A DNA stretch of 64,000 bases from Tetradesmus obliquus (GCA_030272155.1 CP126205.1:1166501-1230500), one strand, 5' to 3'; shown: positions 9,719 through 21,134, counted from the stretch's first letter. The notes: generated from the letters alone by a model not told the origin. Made by a program: numbers and translations.

Positions 9719-12325
9719 TCAGGCATCAGCTAAGGCGCCGCTTTTGTACAACAGCAACACAACCATGCCACCCACGAGGACAAATATAATCATCACCATC
9801 ACCAACTCCTTAGGCTTTTCTGTGCCCCAACTGAGAACTTGGGCCAGCAGCTGAACGAGCCACAACCAGGGCTGTTTCAGCTCCAGAGCTGTCACCGCAG
9901 CTCCCCAGGCACCCCAAAACCCCAACCAGCCCCAAAAGGGGGTGGGTGTCAGAGCTGCCCAACCATGCTTCAGCACGGCAGTGATGAGCAGCACCAAGGT
10001 CACCAACACCACCAGCAAGGGTGGGACCCAGCGAAGTACAGGCAAGTCCCTTGCGCAACATGACAAACTGATTCTTCATAACTCACATGGGCTCATGCAA
10101 CTATCGTGTGCAAGATACTGAATAGCGGTGGCAGCAGTGGCAACTTCACGGCAACAGCAACCACACCAAACAACCTGCTGGCTATGTTGTTACAAGCAAC
10201 ACCCACACCACAGCAACACACCACAGCAACACAGAATGCACGTGGGGCCTGCATGTAACGGTATGCCTAATGACTGGGCAGTGGGTGTGGCCTTAATGAG
10301 CCTTGACATGCTCATGGTCACTGCCAAGAGCTTCTTTGGTCAACACACGCACTGCCGCACAGTATACGGCCTTGATATCATCCATGGCAGTGCGCATCTT
10401 GGGCCCACCTGCAGGCAAGGCAGCAGGGGCATGCGAGAACACAGACGATTGCGGGAACAGGGGTGCATGTTGCAGGCACAACCGCATGACATGCAGGAGG
10501 GAGTCATGAAGGGTTCATGTACAGGGGCGGGAAACGCAGCACGAGGCACGCAGTGTGCTGCAGAGCTTCACACAGGAGCCGCCACACTGCAGCAGCGCAG
10601 CAAAAGCAAAGCACTGATGCAGAATGCAGAGGGCATGCTGCATGCTGCCTATGTGGTACTCTTGCTGCTGCAGCATGTTGTACAATCGCTGCTCCACATG
10701 CAGTGGCTGCTCATGGCCGAAAGCCTTGCAAGAAGCACCATCGCAAGCACAGCCGCAACCCACCTGCTGCTGCTGCCGCTCTTGCTGCTGCGCCTATTTA
10801 GGCAAATTGTTGAAATGGCGGCCATAAATGACAGCCATGCACCACCAAAGAAGAACAGCAGTCACAGCACCAGGTGGAGGGTCAGCAGATCAATGGTGAT
10901 AAGTGTGTGGTTTGGGCGGTAGTGCAGGGCTGCCAGGTACTTGGGCAGTGTTCAAGCATGCCTCGTGACACTGCTCCATGAGTGCTGTTATGAAGAATGT
11001 CCTGGCAAAGCACTGCTCACTCTAGACTGCGGAAGAATCATCGCTGAAGGAATTACGCCCTAGCAAAGCGCTGCTTGGTGGGCACGCGCAGTGTGATAAC
11101 CCAGCTTGCATAATCAATAGGTTTATACTCCATGCTGCTGTGGCAGCTCGGGCTGCAGAAAACCTTCCCATGGGACCAGCAAATAATCTTGCAGAAGAGT
11201 TGGCAGCAACTGCTGGCATGCGCCACAGGCGGCCGCTGCATGCTAACATTTCACCCATGCATGCAACACCAACGCTCACCTGGTGCTGTTGTGGTAAAGC
11301 ACGAGCCACCAAGGAACAGCAGATGATGGCGCATGCACAGGAGCAGGGCAGGGCAGAGCAGAGCAGCACAGGTCAACATCAGTGTTGCATGCAATGAGCA
11401 TTATTGTATGCACACAAAATTCAGGAGGAGCAGGATGGTAATGTGGCACTCTTGTGTTGTCTTTTGGCAGCGCAGAGTGCACACACATATCAGCATGTGC
11501 GCTGTGTGTGTGGCACTCTTGCATGCAACAAGTGGAGTGCAGAGTGTTGCAGCAACAAAGCTGGCTGCAGCAAAATCCTTCACATGGATCTGAACCTCAG
11601 ATGCCTCGCTGATTCTGATCAGTTGCAAACAAGCATGATGGTGGCTACCATGCGCCAGGTGGTGCTGCATGCGGGACCCTTAATAAGCAGGACTGTTGGG
11701 GCATGGGTTTTAGCGGCTGCTCCACACACAGTGGCAGGCCATGCATGTATGGCCGCCTTGCAAGCACACGCATGACTAACCTGCTGCTGTTGTGGGGACG
11801 AGAGAAGAAGCCGGGTGGGAGCCATGAAGAGTACATGCAAGGAAGGACACACGGCCAAGGCACTCGGCAAAGGATAAAACAAAAAAGCTTGCAGCATGAA
11901 AGCACCCCAAAGAGGGGTCATTTTAATGTAATGTAATGTAATGTAATAGAGAGAGTAATGTAATGTAATGAAGGCACAGTGGCATGTTGTGGGTGCATGC
12001 AGTAGCACTGCTGACAGCTGGGGAATGCTGCTCTCCATGGTTGCTGCAAGCTTGCTTGATAAGCAGCTGTAGACGTAGGATGCCAGGAACGGTGCGACCC
12101 AGCCGCACCTGCCTGCTGCTGCATGAGCAGCACCTCCTTCTGCTGCAGTGCTGCCAGCTGCTGCTGCAGTGCTGCCAGCTGCTGCTGCAGTGCTGCCAGC
12201 TCCTGCCGCAGCAGCAACTCCCGATCCCGATCTCCTATAGCATCCTCTAGCTGCTTCTTCACACGCTCCACCTCCGTCTCTTTGGCGACAATCTTCCGCT
12301 CTATTGCCTCGGGTGTTGTAGACAT
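9719..12325 (-). CDS. Gene 1, unit A: coiled-coil and membrane protein
   Basis: The first exon (12109-12325) starts MSTTPEAIERKIVAKETE. It encodes a coiled coil with three exact heptads (LAALQQQ) and ends at GCAG|GTGCGG. Further minus-strand exon candidates encode KVFCSPSCHSSMEYKPIDY (about 11050-11200), HYRPNHTLITIDLLTLHL (about 10865-10935), EQRLYNMLQQQEYHIGSM (about 10640-10730) and GPKMRTAMDDIKAVYCAAV (about 10300-10410). The last exon has strong TM segments (PPLLVVLVTLVLLITAVL and LVMVMIIFVLVGGMVVLLLY) and stops at 9719. One exon frame runs into TGA near 10875 in both units unless a donor at CTG|GTGCTG is used. The exact exon chain is not proven. Coiled coil followed by membrane segments is all I can say of function. 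Confidence 0.55.
11926..11971. repeat. TAATG pentanucleotide microsatellite (unit A)
   Basis: Runs of TAATG flank a GAGAGAG island inside an intron of gene 1. Unit B (19402-19441) has one repeat fewer, showing slippage since the duplication. Confidence 0.85.
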
Positions 12326-12405
12326 GTTCTCCCTGCAGCAAGCAGCAGCATATGGGGTGCATCTTGCTCAAATCCAGCAAGTAATTCACGGCTCCTGCGA
12401 TATGA

Positions 12406-12462
12406 ATAAGCTCAGCTTTCTATGGATAAGCTCAGCTTTCAATATGTATAGGCTCAGCTTTC
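12406..12462. promoter_or_regulatory. Triple palindromic element upstream of gene 1 (unit A)
   Basis: Three copies of a ~15-bp motif ending AGCTCAGCTTTC occur with 20-21 bp spacing, between the stop codon of the upstream minus-strand gene (12463-12465) and the gene 1 start at 12325. The core AAGCT-C-AGCTT has self-complementary arms. Duplicated at 19857-19913. A transcription-factor array is inferred; a 3'-end element of the upstream gene is the alternative. Confidence 0.55.
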
Positions 12463-12589
12463 TCAGACCTTGCGAGCGTCGCCTCCAAAAACAGTGCGCA
12501 GCTCGTCGGCCTCAATGATTCTTTCAACAATGCTTGCAAGCGCCTGCGAGCGTTTCGGATCGTTCCACGCAAGAATGCTCAATGTGCTT
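12463..12589 (-). CDS. Terminal exon of an upstream minus-strand gene (unit A)
   Basis: The acceptor CGGCACAG|AAGC opens a 127-nt frame containing ILAWNDPKRSQALASIVER and IIEADELRTVFGGDARKV and ending in TGA at 12463-12465. Composition and conservation in unit B (19914-20040; one K to N change) support coding. Upstream exons were not resolved in the ~520 bp left in the unit, so in both units this is probably only the 3' end of a gene that was cut by the duplication. Family not recognised. Confidence 0.5.
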
Positions 12590-13115
12590 CTGTGCCGTGG
12601 CAGTGCGTTTGCAGGAAGTGTCAATGTTTGTTTGTGCAATTGTTACAGATAGTGGCAAGAAAGTGAGGCTGTTAGTTGGATGGAGTTCGGGGTTTTTCGG
12701 ACCCAAGGCACGAATGTGGCCAGAGACCTGCCTGCAATTGAAATATTGCTCAATGCCCTCTCAAATTATTCGAATTCACGCATTAAACATCGTTGGTTTA
12801 TGATCTCTGCAAGTGCAGTGTCATATTTCAAGACAAGACGATTATTTTCTGCCCATTTACAGGACATACAGCGTTGGACAAGCATCCACAGATTTCAATT
12901 CATTACTTTAATGGCGTTGAGCGCCCTCGTCAGCATTCAAGGCAACTAAGTGAGAGCTGGCACAGCTGTGCAGCAGCGCTGCTTCAGCAGCAATTGCAGC
13001 AGCAGCATTGCGTTGCTCAAAAGCAGCAAGGTGCGCCTCGTTTTACATTTAGGTGCCACAGCACAATGCAGCCAGCAGCCAGCATGTTCCTGCCAATAGC
13101 AGCACGTCAGCGGCC

Positions 13116-16100
13116 ATTGCCAATGAGTGACTGTCCCAATCAGGATGCACTGGCAGCATGCTAGAAACATGCTGGCTTCAGCTGCACAAGATGTACACTG
13201 CATCAGCAGCTGCATGACTGCACAAAGATGCACAAAAGCCGCACAGACAAGCCGTACATGCCCCTACTAACACAGTGCCGCATCTCACGCATGATGCTCA
13301 CCAGCCTAGCAGCGACCGCTTGAACTTCACCACCTGCATGCCGCGGCCAGCAGAGTCCGCGTAGGTCAGCCGGGGGCCGAAGCCAAACATGTAGTTCTCC
13401 ACGTAGTTCAGCCAGGACTTTGCTGCTGCTGAGCGCCCCGCGCGCCCGAGATACCTGCAACACACATGCTCAAACTAAAGGATGGATGTGGCATCGTAGC
13501 AGCATCATAGCAGCATCATAGCAGCTCCTATGGGACAGGCAGGTCAGCATCATTGTGTCACAGCCTGCAGTGCCTGTCATCACCCCTGGCAAGCACCCCA
13601 GCTGCACAGAATCACAATAACACAGCAACAGAAACACTCACCAGGGCCACAGGTCGCTGGGAAGGCTGGCCATGGGCAGCCGCCTGATGATCAGGAACAC
13701 CTCGCCAGCATGCATGGAGCAGAAGCTGTACAGGCTAGGACGGTTGTGCCTCTGCATCAGGTCTGCTGGGGGAGCGGTGGTGCCTGCAGGCAGAGCGCAA
13801 GCAAAATGCAAGAGGTTATCAGTATCAATGCCTGGCGTTGTCTGGTTCATCAGCATCATGAGAGTCTCCGAGCCATCCATCCACCGGCGCTGCACCATCA
13901 GCCATGTACAGACACGCACTGTGGCTGACGCAAACTGCCCACTTTAGCCTTTTGCATTTCACATGGGGCAGACACCTGTAAGACTAAATCGGTGAGGTAT
14001 CACTTTGCCCATCATACAGACCCTGTCTGTAGTATTAAAAGTGCAAGTTGCTACTTCAGGTTTTGGCTTTGAACGGGCAGACACCTGTAAGACCAAAATT
14101 GTGAGATATTCCTCTGCATAATCAACAGCTCTTACCTTTGGGACTGTTCAAAGCTGTTGTTCAAAAACTTGGCTCCAGCCAGAGCAGCGTTGACCATGCT
14201 GGGTGTGACCTCGTCAAAGCTGGCAACGTGCTGCAGGCCTCCATAAGCCAGGGTGAACCCCATGGCATTGTTGTGAGTGCGCTGGGTCCCAGTGCTGGCC
14301 TCACCAATGCTGCTGCTACTGCTGCTGCTCCTGCCCCTGCGTCTGCTGTTGTTGCTGCTGTTTTCACCGCCACTGCTGCTGCTGCTGCTGCTGCCTTCAC
14401 TGCCGCTGCTGCTTGCAGCACTGCTGGAGGCACTGCCAGCCCCCCGCTGCTGCTTGACAATGGGCTCTGCTGGTGACACTGGCTGCAGGTAGGTCAGCAC
14501 CACAAAAGCCAGCGCAGTGATGCTTGCCAGGCACAGGCCGCTGCAAGAGGCTGGCAGGATGTCATGGTACTCTGGCATGCCAAAGTCCATGTAGCCCTTG
14601 CAGTGGTAGTAAACTGCACTGAAGCCTGTGCCTAGTGTTGCCTGGAAAAGCAGCCCGCTGAGACCTAGAACCCACACTGGCGGCTCAGCTGGCAGCCCTG
14701 GCACACTGCTGTGTTCCCAGGTGCCTCGCGCTGTCTCTGCCTGGCGCGAGCCCATGTACAGGTGCTGAGCTGTGGCCAGCAGGGCCTGTGCAGCCTGCCG
14801 CGCCCGGAACACTGCGCTGGTTGTTGCAAACTGCGCCTCGCTCGTCAGCCTAGAAGGGTGAAACCACAGGGGGTCCCCACTCTCCTTGAGGGCCAGCTGC
14901 TGAACGCTGCAGGCAGCACATGGCAACACAGTATGGCAACGCACAGTCAGCAGCATGAAAAGGCAAGTGAACTTGGCTGGGCGGCTGCTTATGCATGGGG
15001 ATTTTGCGTGCCATCTGGCAGGCAAGCATCCTTCACAACACATTGGCACATGCAGCATCAACAAAAAGCTGGTGTAGCTTGGGGATGGTGCTTACTTGAT
15101 ATCCTTCAGCGCTGACAGCAGCTCAAGGGAGAGGACCTTCTCCACTGCGTTGTTGAAGCTAACTATCATGGCTTTGAACTGAGGTTTGGAGGTGCCTGCC
15201 AGTGCTGCTGCTGCTTTCTTGCTGCTGCCAGGAGGGCGGCCACCCTGCGACAGCACCAAAAACACACATGCAGGCATGCTTCGATGACTAAACTCAGGCA
15301 GGTAGGCACTGTCTGTTGCTTGCTTGCCCCCAAACAGGTTCTGCAAGCAAAAAGCCTGAGGTAGCAAAAATCCTCTATACATATCACAGCAAGGCATTGC
15401 TATTATGGGCAATTTGCTACTTGGGAAATTTGGACTTAATGAGTGCCTGATCATCTGAAAGCAAAAGCCTGAGGTAGCAAAAATCCTCTCTGTATATCAC
15501 AGCAAGGCATTGCTATTATGGGCAATTTGCTACCTGGGAAATCGGACTTGATGAGTGCCTGATCATCTGAAAGCAAAAGCCTGAGGCATTTCACCAAGGT
15601 ACAGCATATGCTATCTGCAAGCACTGCAAGCTCTTTGCATGCTCAATAGGTTTGTGTGTTTGAAGCGCTTCTGCAAGCTGTCCTGGTCCGCACACAAAGT
15701 GAGCAGGCAAGTGCTGAAGCTCACCTTGCAGTCCCACCACGCATCCATCAGGCAAGTGATGGTCCTTGAGTTGGCAGGGAACGCCAGGGCAACCTGCACA
15801 GGATCATGAAAGTTCAGAGAGACTATGCAACACCCAGCTGCTGAGCCATGCTGAACACCGCCTGTTGATCACCTGCAGCTGCTGGATCCTGCCAGTAGCA
15901 TCCCTGTACTCGACGTGGCGTTTGCAGCTGCATGGCTCATCTGAAGGCAGTGCGAGAGTGCGGCCCAGCCACAGCGCCAGCCTGAACTCCTGTATCAACT
16001 GGGGGTGAGTTAGCAGCAGCAAGTTAAAAGCTGAGAGCTGTATGCCAGCAGCAAGACCTTGCATACCTGGTCCTGTGCCGTGCTGGGCTGCAAATCCAGT

Positions 16101-16398
16101 GACATGCCTTTAGCAAAGCTTGCACACACCATAGACTCCCACTGCTGCAAATCGCCCATTACAATCAGCTCAAATGCATCTACTCCAGCGTGCTGCGCCC
16201 TCTGCTGTGTTCTTCGCAGAGCTGCCTGCAGGACTGCACTGCTTATGCTGCTGCTGCTGCTGCTGCCAGGCAACCGCTGCAGAGGCTGCATGTCCCTGCC
16301 CAAGAGCCCTGCCACAGAAAACACTCTTGCAAAAACTTTGTTTTGTGCATCAGTCACATCTTGAGGATCTGCTGCTGAGGTGAGGCTGCTGCTGAAGG
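13116..16398 (-). pseudogene. Gene 2, unit B copy: 3'-truncated, keeps the upstream exons
   Basis: Exons resolved on the minus strand with consensus sites are 16067-16398 (contains NKVFARVFSVAGLLGRDM and FAKGMSLDLQPSTAQDQ), 15873-15998 (FRLALWLGRTLALPSDEP), 15725-15793 (FPANSRTITCLMDAWWDCK), 15096-15340 (GTSKPQFKAMIVSFNNAV), 14136-14906 (large exon with two hydrophobic segments and a Ser-rich loop), 13642-13783 and 13302-13454 (NYMFGFGPRLTYADSAGR). Further 5' exons were not found before about 16520. The duplication boundary at 13116 removes all 3' exons. A multi-pass membrane protein of unknown family is inferred. Unit A holds the complementary part of the same gene. Confidence 0.6.
15348..15592. 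repeat. ~112-bp tandem repeat in a gene 2 intron
   Basis: The block starting AGCCTGAGGTAGCAAAAATC and ending CTGATCATCTGAAAGC occurs twice, with a partial third start, at about 15348, 15460 and 15573. The intron separates exons 15096-15340 and 15725-15793, and the array begins a few bases from the exon at 15340. The period matches the exon-edge duplications elsewhere in the window. Confidence 0.9.
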
Positions 16399-17195
16399 CT
16401 GCAAACAGACAGAAAAGAGCAGGCGGGCGCGTTCAGCACGTCGGCAGCCAACGAGGCTGCATAACAGGCAAACGAGTGTTGTAAATTCGTACATCACCTT
16501 GATACCCGGGGAGCTTCTGCACAGCACGCAGCATCGGTGTGCTGCTACTGCTTGGCTTCTGCTGCTACTTGCTGCTTGGGGTTTCCTAGCTGCTGCCGGT
16601 TGACTAAAGTTGCTGAATGTACTTATTTAGCGTACTTCAGGGCTCCGCAGGTTGCATCGCTACCTTTCACACGACAACACAGGATGCGTTTGATGCTTCG
16701 GTCTATGGCTGTTGCAGTTCGATCTCCTGTCCACAACACGTTGCAATGATTGTAGATGGTGTTTTTACATGTCCCAGATGCAACAGGTAAGTCCAGACTG
16801 CACCACCATCTTGAGCCCTAGCACTGGTAAAGGGGCCCAGCGGTGGTACATTGTAGTACTGTGGCGGTCAAAAAGCCAGCAGGGCGGAGGGTTGCCCGCA
16901 CAGTGTAACAGTGCCTCAGGTAGGCGTTGCTAGGGGTAGGGCCAGGTTTGAACAATTCATCACCTGGGGGATTGTGTTTAACAGAGCAGCGAAAGGTGTA
17001 ATGGTGCTTCGTGAGCAGCAAGGTGCCGGCACAAGCCCAACACTTGCCCAAAAGTGCCCAAAAGTGTGCATGGGCATCCAGTACTACATGAATTTATATG
17101 CAAAGTTGATCTGTACTGTTGATTGACTGGCAGTTGACAAAAGCACAGTGGCAAGCCCAAAAGTGCCCAAAAGTGTTGGGCAAGTGTCTTGCCGT

Positions 17196-19776
17196 TCAGG
17201 CATGAGCTAAGGCGCCGCTTTTGTACAACAGCAACACAACCATGCCACCCACGAGGACAAATATTATCATCACCATCACCAACTCCTTAGGCTTTTCTGT
17301 GCCCCAACTGAGAACTTGGGCCAGCAGCTGAACGAGCCACAACCAGGGCTGTTTCAGCTCCAGAGCTGTCACCGCAGCTCCCCAGGCACCCCAAAACCCC
17401 AACCAGCCCCAAAAGGGGGTGGGTGTCAGAGCTGCCCAACCATGCTTCAGCACGGCAGTGATGAGCAGCACCAAGGTCACCAACACCACCAGCAAGGGTG
17501 GGACCCAGCGAAGTACAGGCAAGTCCCTTGCGCAACATGACAAACTGATTCTTCATAACTCACATGGGCTCATGCAACTATCGTGTGCAAGATACTGAAT
17601 AGCGGTGGCAGCAGTGGCAACTTCACGGCAACAGCAACCACACCAAACAACCTGCTGGCTATGTTGTTACAAGCAACACCCACACCACAGCAACACACCA
17701 CAGCAACACAGAATGCACGTAGGGCCTGCATGTAACGGTATGCCTAATGACTGGACAGTGGGTGTGGCCTTAATGAGCCTTGACATGCTCATGGTCACTG
17801 CCAAGAGCTTCTTTGGTCAACACACGCACTGCCGCACAGTATACGGCCTTGATATCATCCATGGCAGTGCGCATCTTGGGCCCACCTGCAGGCAAGGCAG
17901 CAGGGGCATGCGAGAACACAGACGATTGCGGGAACAGGGGTGCATGTTGCAGGCACAACCGCATGACATGCAGGAGGGAGTCATGAAGGGTTCATGCACA
18001 GGGGCGGGAAACGCAGCACGAGGCACGCAGTGTGCTGCAGAGCTTCACACAGGAGCCGCCACACTGCAGCAGCGCAGCAAAAGCAAAGCACTGATGCAGT
18101 ATGCAGAGGGCATGCTGCATGCTGCCTATGTGGTACTCTTGCTGCTGCAGCATGTTGTACAATCGCTGCTCCACATGCAGTGGCTGCTCATGGCCGAAAG
18201 CCTTGCAAGAAGCACCATCGCAAGCACAGCCGCAACCCACCTGCTGCTGCTGCCGCTCCTGCTGCTGCGCCTATTTAGGCAAATTGTTGAAATGGCGGCC
18301 ATAAATGACAGCCATGCACCACCAAAGAAGAACAGCAGTCACAGCACCAGGTGGAGGGTCAGCAGATCAATGGTGATAAGTGTGTGGTTTGGGCGGTAGT
18401 GCAGGGCTGCCAGGTACTTGGGCAGTGTTCAAGCATGCCTCGTGACACTGCTCCATGAGTGCTGTTATGAAGAATGTCCTGGCAAAGCACTGCTCACTCT
18501 AGACTGCGGAAGAATCATCGCTGAAGGAATTACGCCCTAGCAAAGCGCTGCTTGGTGGGCACGCGCAGTGTGATAACCCAGCTTGCATAATCAATAGGTT
18601 TATACTCCATGCTGCTGTGGCAGCTCGGGCTGCAGAAAACCTTCCCATGGGACCAGCAAATAATCTTGCAGAAGAGTTGGCAGCAACTGCTGGCATGCGC
18701 CACAGGCGGCCGCTGCATGCTAACATTTCACCCATGCATGCAACACCAACGCTCACCTGGTGCTGTTGTGGTAAAGCACGAGCCACCAAGGAACAGCAGA
18801 TGATGGCGCATGCACAGGAGCAGGGCAGGGCAGAGCAGAGCAGCACAGGTCAACATCAGTGTTGCATGCAATGAGCATTATTGTATGCACACAAAATTCA
18901 GGAGGAGCAGGATGGTAATGTGGCACTCTTGTGTTGTCTTTTGGCAGCGCGGAGTGCACACACATATCAGCATGTGCGCTGTGTGTGTGGCACTCTTGCA
19001 TGCAACAAGTGGAGTGCAGAGTGTTGCAGCAACAAAGCTGGCTGCAGCAAAATCCTTCACATGGATCTGAACCTCAGATGCCTCGCTGATTCTGATCAGT
19101 TGCAAACAAGCATGATGGTGGCTACCATGCGCCAGGTGGTGCTGCATGCGGGACCCTTAATAAGCAGGACTGCTGGGGCATGGGTTTTAGCAGCTGCTCC
19201 ACACACAGTGGCAGGCCATGCATGTATGGCCGCCTTGCAAGCACACGCATGACTAACCTGCTGCTGTTGTGGGGACGAGAGAAGAAGCCGGGTGGGAGCC
19301 ATGAAGAGTACATGCAAGGAAGGACACACGGCCAAGGCACTCGGCAAAGGATAAAACAAAAAAGCTTGCAGCATGAAAGCACCCCAAAGAGGGGTCATTT
19401 TAATGTAATGTAATGTAATAGAGAGAGTAATGTAATGTAATGAAGGCACAGTGGCATGTTGTGGGTGCATGCAGTAGCACTGCTGACAGCTGGGGAATGC
19501 TGCTCTCCATGGTTGCTGCAAGCTTGCTTGATAAGCAGCTGTAGACGTAGGATGCCAGGAACGGTGCGACCCAGCCGCACCTGCCTGCTGCTGCATGAGC
19601 AGCACCTCCTTCTGCTGCAGTGCTGCCAGCTGCTGCTGCAGTGCTGCCAGCTCCTGCCGCAGCAGCAACTCCCGATCCCGATCTCCTATAGCATCCTCTA
19701 GCTGCTTCTTCACACGCTCCACCTCCGTCTCTTTGGCGACAATCTTCCGCTCTATTGCCTCGGGTGTTGTAGACAT
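17196..19776 (-). CDS. Gene 1, unit B copy
   Basis: Same gene as 9719-12325. The first exon is 19581-19776 and has two LAALQQ heptads instead of three (a 21-bp, heptad-length VNTR). The membrane exon ends KSGALAHA and stops at 17196 (unit A has ADA). The TGA in the LLTLHLVL exon frame is also present here, near 18350, so it predates the duplication or is spliced out. This copy looks as intact as that in unit A. Confidence 0.55.
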
Positions 19777-19856
19777 GTTCTCCCTGCAGCAAGCAGCAGC
19801 ATATGGGGTGCATCTTGCTCAAATCCAGCAAGTAATTCACGGCTCCTGCGATATGA

Positions 19857-19913
19857 ATAAGCTCAGCTTTCTATGGATAAGCTCAGCTTTCAATATGTAT
19901 AGGCTCAGCTTTC
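19857..19913. promoter_or_regulatory. Triple palindromic element upstream of gene 1 (unit B)
   Basis: Exact counterpart of 12406-12462, between the stop of the upstream exon (19914-19916) and the gene 1 start at 19776. Confidence 0.5.
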
Positions 19914-20040
19914 TCAGACCTTGCGAGCGTCGCCTCCAAAAACAGTGCGCAGCTCGTCGGCCTCAATGATTCTTTCAACAATGCTTGCAAGCGCCTGCGA
20001 GCGATTCGGATCGTTCCACGCAAGAATGCTCAATGTGCTT
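19914..20040 (-). CDS. Terminal exon of an upstream minus-strand gene (unit B)
   Basis: Counterpart of 12463-12589 with the same acceptor and stop and one visible amino-acid change (PKRS to PNRS). Upstream coding sequence is not recognised between 20041 and the end of the unit at 20582. Confidence 0.45.
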
Positions 20041-20736
20041 CTGTGCCGTGGCAGTGCGTTTGCAGGAAGTGTCAATGTTTGTTTGTGCAATTGTTACAGA
20101 TAGTGGCAAGAAAGTGAGGCTGTTAGTTGGATGGAGTTCGGGGTTTTTCGGACCCAAGGCACGAATGTGGCCAGAGACCTGCCTGCAATTGAAATATTGC
20201 TCAATGCCCTCTCAAATTATTCGAATTCACGCATTAAACATCGTTGGTTTATGATCTCTGCAAGTGCAGTGTCATATTTCAAGACAAGACGATTATGTTC
20301 TGCCCATTTACAGGACATACAGCGTTGGACAAGCATCCACAGATTTCAATTCATTACTTTAATGGCGTTGAGCGCCCTCGTCAGCATTCAAGGCAACTAA
20401 GTGAGAGCTGGCACAGCTGTGCAGCAGCGCTGCTTCAGCAGCATGTGCAGCAGCAGCATTGCGGTGCTCAAAAGCAGCAATCTACCTGGGCAGCAAGGTG
20501 CGCCTTGTTTTTCATTTAGGTGCCACAGCACAATGCAGCCAGCAGCCAGCATGTTCCTGCCAATAGCAGCACGTCAGCGGCCTTCAACACTGCTTTGCTG
20601 CTTCGTCCAACGCATTTGCCTCATTTGCTGCTGCCTGCAGCGTGAACAGCATACATAGGAGATGCAACAGACCGCCTCGATGTTGCTGCGTCTGCAAGCA
20701 AGGTCAGCACAGCGTTCTTCGCTTTAGCACCCCTCT

Positions 20737-20946
20737 GTGGTAGGCATGTGCAGCAAAGGCCGTGACATTCTGGACCCAAAGGGATTGGAGGCATTCCACA
20801 GGCTGCACCACCGCACACAGCATGCCTTATGTGACATTTGGCAGTTACTGTGGGGGCAAGGTGCTGCAGCTTGGGAGGCCTGCATTAAGCAGTCATTTGC
20901 AGCTGGCATGAGCTTGAACCTGGAGGAAGCCACAGCCAAGCACCAG
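20737..20946 (+). pseudogene. Inverted paralogous exon of gene 2
   Basis: On the plus strand, a frame ending IKQSFAAGMSLNLEEATAKHQ is followed directly by the donor GTAATT at 20947. Gene 2 exon 16067-16398 (minus strand) ends SFAKGMSLDLQPSTAQDQ followed by GTATGC. The two exons thus share sequence and intron position but lie in opposite orientations. No continuation was found to the right before the viral copy at 21175. It is an older paralogue, either a fragment or an exon of a gene I cannot otherwise trace. Confidence 0.55.
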
Positions 20947-21134
20947 GTAATTATGACGCAGAAGCAGCAAGTGGGCACAAGCTAAATGCTTCACACCAAT
21001 GTGCCTGCAGGCAAACTTTCAGCCATGTCAGAGAAACAGGCATTGCCACGACAACCAAAGCACTGTGTCTAGCATTACTCACCTCAAACCCCCTTGGCCT
21101 GCAGCTTGCAGCTCTGGTGTATGAAAACTATAGC

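Larger units (their letters stand above)
7343..13115. repeat. Tandem segmental duplication, unit A
   Basis: The unit starts with ATTGCCAATGAGTGACTG at 7343 and ends with CACGTCAGCGGCC at 13115, where the next unit starts with the same ATTGCCAATG. The three breakpoints (7339-7342, 13112-13115, 20579-20582) share GGCC, consistent with microhomology-mediated tandem duplication. Identity to unit B is very high (scattered SNPs, small indels such as one 21-bp heptad repeat and one TAATG unit). The exception is 9121-9486, which replaces 2,071 bp of unit B (14893-16963). Confidence 0.95.
13116..20582. repeat. Tandem segmental duplication, unit B
   Basis: Second copy of the 7343-13115 unit, 7,467 bp long because it retains 14893-16963, which is missing from unit A. 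After 20582 the sequence departs from unit A (TTCAACACTG). Unit B therefore carries the fuller middle of the locus, whereas only unit A is joined to the 3' exons at 7342 and below. Confidence 0.95.
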
